Positions 11,541 to 22,487 of a stretch of DNA of 64,000 nucleotides are shown one piece after another. Origin of the DNA: Tetrahymena elliotti 4EA (taxonomy: Eukaryota > Ciliophora > Oligohymenophorea > Hymenostomatida > Tetrahymenidae); NCBI GenBank assembly GCA_000231825.2, contig JH720293.1:248001-312000 (forward strand). Direction: 5' to 3'. A program made the position numbers and the translations under genes. Position 1 is the first letter of the stretch, and each line of letters opens with the position of its first letter. Under the pieces are notes generated by a model. It was not told the DNA's origin and did not search any database. It saw nothing but the letters and a program-made list of their open reading frames with translations.

Positions 11541-13316
11541 ATGGCTGAGAAATCTGAATTAGTTGAAGGTTCCTGGTCAGATGAATAAGATTCAGATATT
11601 TCTTATAACTGGGTTACTAGAATGGCTGATATTTAATTAATAGAGCAAGGAATTAACATATTAGAATTTTCAGATAAAATATCAAAAAGAAATCCAGATA
11701 TGGAATTTAGGGTAAAAAATTGCTTAAACTCAAGCTTATTTTAGTGCAAATATTCTAACAAAATCGAAAAAAATATTTTTCTTTATAAAGAATATTAAAA
11801 GAAAAATTACCAAGCTAAATTTTGCATTTTTAAATTCTAAACTAATTAATTTTTTAAACATATGTTGAAAATAATTAATGTCTTTTTTTTCTTCAAAAGT
11901 TGATTAGAAGAATCACAGAAACTTAATTTCATAATGAGTAACTTAAGGATTATGAACCAAAGCTCAATAAATTAAACAGATACAACAATATTCTTCCTTG
12001 TAAAACTTAGTGATTTTTAAAATATTTTCAAATTTCTTCAGGATGAAATAGCTAAAAAATTTTTCTTGCTGGGTATATAAAAATATCTCATTTTAGCATA
12101 AAGAAGAATTATTATAAAACTGGAGTTATTAAATAGAATGAATCATTCCCATTTAATTAATCATTTATTTGATAATAAAAAAAGACAAACGCACAGAAGT
12201 CAAGCTTGATGAAGAATCTGATGACGATTGCCCCTATATAAATGCTTCTTTTATTAATGTAAGCAAATAATAATTTTATAAATATTCAATAGCGCAAGTA
12301 ATATTCACAAATTACAAAACAACTTTTAATTAAAAAAAGTCTGTTCATAAAGGAAATGGAGAAAAAAAATTTATTGCAACATAAGGTCCTTTACCTGAAA
12401 CATTTAATCAGTTTTGGAAAATGATATGGAGTGAAAATGTTTAATGCATTATTATGCTTTGTAATCTTAAAGTAAATAAAACATCAATACAATCGTTTAT
12501 AAACTTAATAAACAAATAAATAAATAAACAGGAAAATGATAAAGTTTAATGTGATTAATATTGGCCATCAGCAGTTGGTGTTACATAATAGTATGGGAAA
12601 CTCTCAGTCCATTTCGAAAGTGAAGAAATTCATTTTAGCTCTTTATATAAAAGAAAGATGACTCTTTCAAAAGAGAAGCATGAAGAAACCAGAACCATAT
12701 ATCAATTTTAAGTAAATTCTATCAACGAACATTCATTCTTATATTTTGCTTAAAACATGATTGAAAATAAAAGTGGTCAGAATGGAAAGATCATGGTATT
12801 CCAGATGAAAATAGTATAAATATTATTGATGAGCTGATTAAAATTATGTTATCCGAATATGAAAAAAATAGAAAATCTGTTGTACATTGCAGGTAATAGC
12901 ATTTCCCATTATTTAAAATGACTGATAAAACTAATATTTCATCTTTTTTAAATTTTTAGTGCTGGTGTTGGAAGAACAGGTACTTTAATATCATTAGTAA
13001 ATTTGGTTTTAAATTTGAATCATCATCTCCCTACTATTAAAAATGCAATCGAATAAGGAAGTAATAAATACATAACTTTTAAAAAAGAAATTCTAAATTT
13101 ATTTCATGCTAAAAAATAGTTACAAACTACACTGAAAATGAGTAACTAAAAAAATGTACAATAAGTATTTTTGGTATTGTAAGAAGACTTAGAGAATAAA
13201 GATGGGGTATGGTCCATCACTCTGAATAATATGGATATTTATACAAGTATATGAAAATAATCATAGAAAGAGAGTTATAACAAATTGGAGCTAATTAACT
13301 AACTAGCGGATCCTGA
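11541..13316 (+). CDS. Protein tyrosine phosphatase, non-receptor type (copy 1)
   Basis: Classical Cys-based tyrosine phosphatase, cytosolic (no signal peptide or TM). Eight exons (11541-11711, 11900-11999, 12185-12258, 12340-12471, 12532-12711, 12774-12892, 12960-13060, 13120-13316) sum to 1074 nt, 357 residues. Motifs in order: 'LNRYNNILPYK', 'YINASFIN', 'KFIATQGPLPETFNQFW', 'CDQYWP', the WPD loop written 'WKDHGIP', the signature 'HCSAGVGRTG' and the Q-loop 'RRLREQRWGMV'. The catalytic Cys, Arg and general-acid Asp are all present, but WPD has Lys in place of Pro. An intron cuts the Ser codon of HC/SAG. The N-terminal 70 residues are acidic and unassigned. Exon 1 (171), exon 3 (74) and exon 6 (119) have exactly the lengths found in the PTP gene at 29112-30561. 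Confidence 0.93.
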
Positions 13317-14305
13317 AAAAGTTAATTAACATAGTAGCCAAAAATTAGATGGTGAAAGTAAATAAGGTCTTCCTTTTTATCTGAAAAAGAAGCATAAATA
13401 AATGAATGAATAAATAATTAAAAATTTCTCAAATTTTCTAAAATATATATCAAACAACTTAACTTTTATTTTAAAAATACTAATATAAAAAATATGCGCT
13501 TAATATAATTATAATTTCTTGTTATCTAATTTAGTTACTCTGTTAGTTAATTATAAATCAGATCAAATAGTTTTCATTTTTAAAGTTCTACATTTATTTT
13601 ATTTTCTTAACAAAATTAAGTTACCTATGATAGAAAGGTCATGTTGTTAATTTTCAGCAATTTTTATCAATTTTAGGTTTCTTTAAATTTAAAAACACCA
13701 TTAATTAATTGTAAAGTATAATCCTAAAGTTGTACAATTTTTGATCTAAAGATTTTTAAAGCCTTGATAAAAATATTTGGCTTATTGGATCGTTTGTCTG
13801 TTTTTTGTTGGGTTGATTGCTTGTTAATTTATTAACTGATTCACTTACTTAAAATAGCAGAGCTATTTTTATCTTTTTGTAGCATCAAAAATTCTTACTC
13901 ATCCAAATTATATTAAATCAAATTGGAATGATAATAATATTAAAGCTAATTGCAAATTTACTATTTATATCAATAATAATTGATTCATTAAATTTTGATA
14001 ATATTTTAGATACTTTAATTATTCAAATTATTAGAAAAAAGAATAATCAAATCATTTAAAGAATTATCATTTTTACATTTTAAACTTAGGTAAAAGCTAA
14101 AAATTCTTTAGAATTTTGCAATTTATCAAACCAAAGGTTCAGTTAAATAGAAGAAATAGCTCATTTATATCATTTTATAAAGTTCTGTACTAGAAAAGCA
14201 ATATAAATTTTAAGAATAATTTGATTTCTGTTGTTAAATTCTGAAAGATAATCTATCTCCATCAAATAGCATTAAAATTCAAAAATTTAATAAAGTATTA
14301 AAAAT
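13317..14305. other. Intergenic, no gene seen
   Basis: AT-rich spacer between two plus-strand genes. It includes T-rich sequence after the PTP stop and an A-rich leader before the kinase ATG. No RNA gene or repeat recognised. Confidence 0.5.
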
Positions 14306-17300
14306 ATGGCAGAATCTCCCAATAAAAGTGAAGTAAATTAAATATATTTATTTATATATGAATTAGGTATATAAATAGATAATAATTTTTTTAATTTATT
14401 TATTTGATTTTTTGTTTTGTTTTTTACTTTTTTAAGAACATTATTTCATTAAAAGAGTGACCATTCTGATAAAGATGAGAATGAAGATAATGATTATAAA
14501 GATAGGATAGCAGAAACAAGTCCAAAAGGAAGGTTCATAAGAGTACTCATTTTTATTACAAATCATAATTACTCACCTTCAAAAACCTCAAAAATTAAAA
14601 AATTTTTAAAATTTGTCTATATAGTTTAATGAAGAACTTGGTTTTGGAGCCTATAAAACTGTTTACCGTGCTTATGATAATGATTCTGGCTGTGAAGTAG
14701 CATGGAACGTAATTAAACTTTAAAGGTTACCAATGAGTAAATATTTAAGATTTTCTTTAATTTTGATGAATGCATGATAACTTTTATGTATATTTACCTT
14801 AATAGAATTTACGATAACGCTTTAAGCGCTACTTTTATTAATAATTATAAATTTACCGTTAAAATGTTTTATAGCTTATTTTTGATGGGTTTAAATTATA
14901 AAAAATAGATGAAAGAAAGAGAATATCAGAGGAGATTTAGCTGTTGAAAAATCTTCACCATCCAAATATTATTAACTTTATAAATGCATGGATAAACAAA
15001 AGTAAAAATGAAGTTATATTTATCACAGAATGTGTTTCAGGTGGTTCTTTGAAAAAGTAAATAATTAATTCTCCCTAAATACCTATCTGTTTATTTTATC
15101 ATTTTCTTTTTTAGATTTTTTGCTTAGATTTCTCTTTATTGATTAATGGATTAAATTTTTATTAAAATTAAAATGATAGACATTTAAAAAAGATTAAAAA
15201 ACCTCGATTAAAAATTATCAAAAACTGGTGTAGATAGATTTTAAAAGGCTTAATATATTTGCATGAATAAAAGCCCTACCCTATTATCCATAGAGACATC
15301 AAATGTGAAAATGTTTTCATTAACACAACAAATAATGAAATTAGAATTGGTGATTTAGGGTTAGCTGTTAGTTTAAAAAATTCATCGCACACTAAAAGTG
15401 TTATTGGTACTCCTGAATTTATGGCTCCTGAAATCTATGAAGAAAAATATGGTACACCTGTTGATATTTACTCTTTTGGTATGTGTGTTTTAGAAATGGC
15501 TACTCTTTCTACTCCATATAAAGAATGTACATCTGCAGCACAAGTTTATAAAAAAGTAATTTATTCAATCTGCATATTTTTTCAAGATTAAATTTATTTA
15601 TTTTTGTAGGTTTCATAAGGTATTTTACCTTTTTAAATTGATCTAATCTAAAATGAAGGTCTAAAAAATTTAATACTTAAATGTCTCTCTCACTATAAAG
15701 ATCGGCCGAGTGCCGAGGAGTTGCTTAATGATAAATTTTTGGATATGAATGAACAAGAAGAAGATAACTTTCCTGTTTAATTATTAGATATAGGTACGCC
15801 TAATAATTATACATTAAGCAATAGTTGTCCTCTTGAATCAGGTTCAGTATTTCAATTAAAAAGCCACAAAAATTCAGAAGCATCTCCATCTACTTATTCA
15901 AATTAGAATAATGAAGTTTAAAATTAAGAGTAAAATTCAGACAATCTCAAAGAAAATGTTGTCCACTCTAGAAAAAAATCTAATTTTTCTGATAAATAAA
16001 CTTCTACTCTAAGTCACAAAAAGAAGAAGAATTAGTTGACAATAGATGTTCCAGAGTGTGATATTGATGAAGTGAACAAATAACAATAGATAGCTCTTCG
16101 ATAATAATAAGAAAAGTAAATTTAAAACGACCAAGCATAAGCTAACGACAACATATATGTTTAAATGAGCAATACTAATTCATTAGTGCATCAAGATTCA
16201 TTAGAAACAGATTCCAATTATAAGACTCCTTAAAACCAAAGAAATAAATCAAGGATCACTAATTTCAATTCTTAATCTATCAGTGTTTAAAACAACCAAT
16301 CTACTTAAAATAACTGTATTACAAATAACACTTCTTCTGTAGTCAATCAATCAACCTCAAATCATATTGAGTTAAATGAATCAATCCAAAGTACATCTGA
16401 AAAATTTAACATTCAGAAAGCATATTAAAATTTTAAAATATTTAAACAAGATCAAACTGAATTAGATACTCCTGTTGAATTAAAGTAAAATTATCAAAAG
16501 GAATAAAAATTTACTTAACAAACTCCCAAAGGAAGTGATATTTTCAGCATAAATACTTCTTAGATAAATTCTTCAAACTATGACATCCCGTAATTTAAAA
16601 ATAATAATGGTTTCAAATTTAGTTAAGATTAGTAAGTTTATGAAGAAAGTGGTAATTTTAGTATTGCCTCTGAAACACCTGACTTAGCAGTAAATTTCAA
16701 TCATGGGCAGAATAATATAGAGTATAAGGAAGATGAAAACTAATAAAAATATAATTAAATAAACAATGAGTAAAATGGTTAAAATTTTTACTAGAATGTA
16801 CAGAGTTCTTCAGATGGAGGCAGCTCTTAAACAAGTAGTATGTCTATTAACTAAGGAATATATCTAAGCAATCTTAATTACTCATTAACATTTAATGAAT
16901 ATAGTTAAGATACTTATTATAGGTATGCTTTTACTCTAGAAATCAGAGGTAAACTGAATACATTTTATAATTTTCTTCTTCAAATTTAATTAAATTAAAT
17001 AAAAATTTAGATAGTCTATACCCATTTGATATTGCTGTTGAAAAGAATCTGATAAACAATGGATAATACAATAAAGGAACTATTTAAAATCTCATAAAAG
17101 AGTCTCTTGACTAAATTGAATGTTAAGAATTAGAGAAGCTTTACAACTTTATTATAGATGATGCTATTGCTAAATGTAAAATAAATCTGTAATAGTACAA
17201 TATAATTAATTTATAAAAAATATAGTTTTTGAGTTCCAATCAAAGAAGAAAAGATTTAACAAGAAGGAAGAAATATCAAAAGTAAATTCAATCTCACCAA

Positions 17301-20300
17301 ATAAATCACCATATGTTCAAGTTAATAGAACCCCTGAAGATAGAAAGGATGAATTATCTGAAAATTAAGAAGTAATATAAGCAAATCAGCAAATTTTAGC
17401 AGCAAAAGCTGTTTAAGGAGATATTAATGACAATGAGATAGAAGATGATGTATTTTATAATGCTTATTGTGATGATTATAATAGATAAGCTGAATACAAT
17501 CATACTTCTTCTCATAATCCTTAAGAATACACTTAAAATTAAATTTTCTATTAAAATAATTATTCCAGACTAGAAAATACTTAAACGCATATTAGAAGCG
17601 ATCATTTAGCACACTAAATCTCTGAACCTTCTCATTAACACCTTAGTCACTAACAGTCTTATATTTCCAGCCATTCAATGCAGATAAACAATTAAGAGTA
17701 AGGCTAGAATTTTAAATATGTAAATCAGCATCCTCAATATTTTAATAACCAATTACATTACCTAACCTCTTAAAATGTGTAAATGTTTTCAATCGGAAAT
17801 AATTAAAAAAATTCGCCAGACCTCCAAAAAAGTATTCAAAAAACTCAAATTTTTTCTGCACCAGCACCTTAATTTTGTGAAAAAAACTAATGCCAATCTC
17901 CTTAATAAAATTATGACTTCAATAAAATGATTGACAACTTTATTAATTACTACAAAAAGTATTGGGTAAATTTATTTTAAATTCTTTTGTGATATTTAAA
18001 TTTATTTCATTCATAACAATTTTATATTTTAGGAATAAAATTATGAAAAAATAAATAACGAATCATAAGAACTTTTGAAGTTCAGATAAGAAAAGGAAAT
18101 AATCGAGCTTTAAAGACTCCATATAGCTTAAAAAGATCTTTGGTTGACAAATTAAATGAATTTGACAGTTAATTAATACGAAAAGTAAATAAGCATTTTT
18201 AAAATAGAAAATAAAATTTAAATTTAATAATATCATAATTAGATAGGATGCATTTTCGTTGTAAGGGAAGTAGAGTAGTCAATCTTAAAATAATTTTATG
18301 GTGTATCAAAATGATTAAGCTAATAATTTATAAACAAATCACTCTGTTTTAGATATTTCAAACATTTCAAATGTGAAAGAATATGATAATGATAATCACA
18401 TCAGTCCTTAGCTTAAAGATAGTATTGATATGGAATTAAGTAATATGCTACTTGATAATCCTACTCACAATATATTAGGAAATAACTATGTCAAAACATA
18501 AAGCTAATAATTGCATCAAAGCTCTTTACATAACAGCATCGGTATAAATACTATAAACCAAAATAATATAGGATTAACATAGCAAGTGCAGGTAGAATCA
18601 ATTATTTCACCATCTAATCTGAGTATTGGTAATCACTAAATCAATCAGAGCTTGTAAACAGGTGAAGTATCTATGAATAACAAAAAATAAAATTTTCCTA
18701 TTAGAACACCAACTCCTAAGTAAACTTTGAATGAAAGTGTATCTTCAAAGCAGGGTTATTAAATTTTAAGTAACTAAAGTAAAAATGGTTAATAAATTTA
18801 GAATTAAAATTTATCTTAAACCATGAATCCCTATCCATAAAATAATTTCAATAATCCTTAAAATGGTTATTAGTAGTAAACCCCTTTAAATTCAAATAAT
18901 GAAAAAATAAAACCAAGTATGACTACAAATGTTAATAGCAACACTAATATAATATAAACATAACCTGTTAGGAGTCATAATGGTTCAATGTCAATTACTA
19001 TGTAAAACCCAAAGATGAATAATAATAAATAATAATAAAATGATAAATACAATCCTTAAAACATTGTAACTTAATAGCAACAGTAGTAATAATAATAGTA
19101 ATAGTAGTCAACTTCTTAGTAGGCATAATACTAAACAACATAGAATAAAATGAATTCTAAACCACCAACACCTAAATAAGTTATCAATTAACAGAGTAAT
19201 TCTCAGGGGTTAAATAATATGACTCCAAGTAATTAAGGAGCCTAATAACCATTAAAACCTATTAAGGCTTCTTAGTAACAATCAAAAAATTTTATTCACA
19301 GTGCTACAAATTCTCAAGATTCTTAGTATTTTAGTTTCTAATTTATGAACGAAGTAACAGGATAAACTCACACTCAACACTTTTAAGCAAGCAATCTGAA
19401 GGTAAAATCTAGTTAAAATCTAAACTAATACTTCCATAAATGCTAAACTCCACCAAATTCAAGCAGTAATGTTGCCTAAAATCTCAACTAAAGCACATAA
19501 ATCAACAATTAAGCAAATTTATCTATAACTTAGTAAAATTCAAAAGACATTAGTTAACCCAATCAAGTTAAATCTGAAACACCTACCCCTGAGATTTGTT
19601 AGCTCTAAAAACCCTTGACTAAATTAACAAAAAAATAAATTTGCATTCAAAAAGCAGGAATTTTGAATTCAAATTCAGATCTAAGCTGTTAAGATATAGG
19701 TTAACACCATAATGATAAGAAAGAATCGGGTAACAAAAGTTAATTCTAATCAGGGGTAGTTTCTCAATAATATTAACCAGAATCAAAGGATGCTTAATTA
19801 TAATAATAACAACAATAAACTCATAACTAGCATATTAATCATATTTAAAATAATAACTAATTCATTCCACAATAAGGTTAAGCATCAGATCATAATTAGC
19901 ATCATTATAATAATTTAATTTAGCATCATCATAATTCCCATCATCATCATTCAGCTATAATCTTAAGATAGTAGTAGATATAACAAGTTTACTCACTTAA
20001 CTAAAATATAAGTCTAGATAATAAAGGGTATTAGAAGAATAACAATTTAGAAGGGAACTAAATATTTTAGAATGTTTGCAACTTGAGTTAATAGAGTTCA
20101 TAAAGTGGTTAAAATGATTAATCCCCTATGAATTAGTTCCTTTCATTTAATCCTGTTTAAAACCAGTAATTAAATCAAGACACTCCATAATAAAATATTC
20201 ATTCTTCAAGTAAATTAAATTTATAAATAATTGAAAACACTAATACTCCTTAGTTTTCACCTCTACCCTCAAAATAAAATTCTCACTTACCTTAATCTCT

Positions 20301-20346
20301 AAGTAATGGTTGCGATTTAAGTAGCTAAGAAAACAAGAATTCATGA
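14306..20346 (+). CDS. WNK-type serine/threonine kinase with giant Q/N/H-rich tail
   Basis: 'With no lysine' (WNK) kinase; the family phosphorylates OSR1/SPAK-type kinases and controls ion transport. Ten exons (14306-14332, 14456-14542, 14625-14736, 14909-15056, 15180-15555, 15610-16948, 17011-17175, 17226-17965, 18033-18184, 18243-20346) sum to 5250 nt, 1749 residues. The catalytic lysine is missing from its usual strand ('EVAWN', N66) and sits in the glycine-rich loop as 'GAYKTVY' (K49), the WNK hallmark. '[11 protein letters not shown]', 'DLGLAV', 'GTPEFMAPE' and '[12 protein letters not shown]' also match WNK. The kinase domain ends near residue 300. Around 700-750 lies a small folded segment starting '[10 protein letters not shown]'. 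The rest is disordered, rich in Q, N and S, with poly-Q near 19080 and a His tract near 19895-19965. Exon 1 is only 27 nt. No chloride-sensor claim is made. Confidence 0.9.
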
Positions 20347-21518
20347 TTAAATTTGTAAGTGAAATAAAATAAATTACAATGATTTATATTATCATTAATA
20401 GTCAAAAATTCTTTTATGAATTTTATTTAAAAAGAAACTTTTCAAAAAATAAATAAGAATTTTAATATTTTATAATAATACTTAAATTATTTTGTAATCT
20501 ATAATATCTAAATACTTTTATTTGAATTGTTAGATTACTTATCAAAATATACTTCTGTTTTTATATAACTAAAATTCAAATATAAAACAATTTATTTTTT
20601 TTAAATAAAATATTCATTACTTCCTTTTATATTAGAAATTTATAAATAAAATATTAAATTATATTGAGTAATGAGGTAGTATTTTGTAATATTAATTATC
20701 TTTTCCAATATTATTTGAACTATTGAACGCTTAATTGATAATAAATATAAAGTGGATTGTTTATAAAACTAATTGATTTCTTTTTTTTATTGCGAGTTAT
20801 TATCTTTTTTCATTGCAAATAGAAAGAATGCTTACTTCTAGAGGCCAATTAAGTTTTTGTTTAATAATCCTTCTTGTATTGATCTTTATTCAATTTTATT
20901 GAAGAATTTTGAAATGCAGCTTATTGAATGTATTCTAATGAATTCTATTAGATTACTTATTTTCTTAAAAAAACAAAAGTGTGATTAATTTAGTGGGTTG
21001 TTTATTGGCGAAAAATTAGAACACATATATTTACTTTATTTTGTATTTTTTTGCCACATTTATATTTATTATTGTATATATTGTCAAAGATAGATGTAAA
21101 GAATAATAAATATTCATTTTATCATCAAAATTTATTAGTAATTAGCCAAATATTAAAAAGATGTTGGAATTCTTTGTTGGTTTTTTCTAAAATGTCTAGT
21201 TTGCTTTACCAATAATATCAACTTTGCTTGTTTTTTCAAATATAATTAATTTTTAAGAAAATGTAAATAAATTTGAAAATGTTTTTGTTCATAATTATAT
21301 TTTAGAGTTAATCCATATTTTTAGAATAAAAAATTTAGTTTTAGCTGAAAGCTTTGTGAAAGAAATATTAAAGTAATGAATTAATTTAGAGATTTGTAAG
21401 ATAATATAAGACAAATAATAATAAATAAAGAAAATAGATAGATAGATTGATACAATATTGGTTTTTTATGTTAGATTTTGATATGTTAATTATATTATAT
21501 TTAGTATTTAAGTTATAA
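20347..21518. other. Convergent intergenic spacer with short repeat copies
   Basis: No gene seen. It holds two copies (20524-20541 partial, 20934-20958) of a short sequence 'GAATTCTATTAGATTACTT' that recurs beyond the 5' end of the neighbouring ZIP-like gene. Confidence 0.5.
20934..20958 (+). repeat. 25-bp direct repeat, left copy
   Basis: Reads TCTAATGAATTCTATTAG then ATTACTT. The same sequence with one change (A to G) lies at 22565-22589, and a shorter version at 20524-20541. The core CTAATGAATTCTATTAG is nearly palindromic around GAATTC. The two long copies bracket the intronless ZIP-like gene in direct orientation. Confidence 0.6.
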
Positions 21519-22487
21519 TCAAATAAAGAGTAAATAAGATGTTGCTAAGTAGCCTATAGAAAAATATAAGAAGTAATCCATTTTATTTTCATGCTTTCCA
21601 TAATACTTTTGAATTATTTTCATAGTTGAAACATAGAGCAAAGTTCCTGAATTAAAAGCAATTATTAAACTTCTAAAGAGAAGGTTTTCATAAAATGAAA
21701 GAATAAATCCTAAGGCAAATCCTAATAATATTATAGCTAAAAAGCCTTTATAAATTTATTCTTTTGCATGTTAATCTAATTGTTTGGTTAGCTTAAGAGT
21801 TATACTTAGAATAGAAGCAATCAAAGGAAAGTAAAATAGAGCTAATACTTGCTAAAATATGTATTGATCTAAGTAGTTTGTATACCCATATGAAAATCCT
21901 AGTAGAAAAATACCAAAATTAATGCATAGAAAATTAAACATGTTGAAATGCTTTTATGATTCATTACTGCTTGAGTCTTGATTTAATTGTTATAAGTTTA
22001 TGAATTAAATAGAGTTATTTTAGCATATCAAACTTTCTTTGAGTTTAGCTTAAATACTTAATTCAGTCTAAACATCTCTGTTATCTTCAATGTCACTTCT
22101 AATCTCTTACATCTCTTGCATAATTATTAAATCTTCAGCTAGATTTTCTTATTATTCTTCATAATCATATCCAACAACTCTTTCTACTAATAATATTAAA
22201 GCAAAGCCTAAGCAATAAACTAAATATTCTAATGGAAAAATATTTATTTGTTTTGAAGTTGTTTCGTTTTGTATTTTTTTATAATAATCTTCAAAGAGAT
22301 AACTAGATTTTGGCAATAACTACATCAGAGATAAAGATATGTAAGATCCAGAGATTAATAAGAGAACCTAATACACTCTTGAAAACTTTTCAATATAGGC
22401 ATCAATTGATTTTATCTTTAGTAGTAAGTAAAATATGAAACTAAAAATCACTATTTTTAGAGTTAATATTAAATATATTTCTTTCAT
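21519..22487 (-). CDS. ZIP-family (SLC39-like) membrane protein, metal ligands apparently lost
   Basis: Single exon of 969 nt, 322 residues, intronless unlike most neighbours. Hydrophobicity suggests about eight membrane spans: one at the N-terminus, one at about 30-50, a third in 'PLEYLVYCLGFALILLVERV', then an acidic loop with Q/E/D clusters, and five spans after 'FNFLCINFGIFLLGFSYG'. The last spans, 'SLIIAFNSGTLLYVSTMKI', match the ZIP C-terminal helix pattern (GTxLYV). In ZIP transporters TM4 and TM5 carry HS/NxxxEG-type ligands; the corresponding stretches here contain no His or Glu that I can align. It may be a non-transporting relative or bind differently. The family call rests on pattern, not alignment, so treat it as probable rather than certain. 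Confidence 0.6.
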
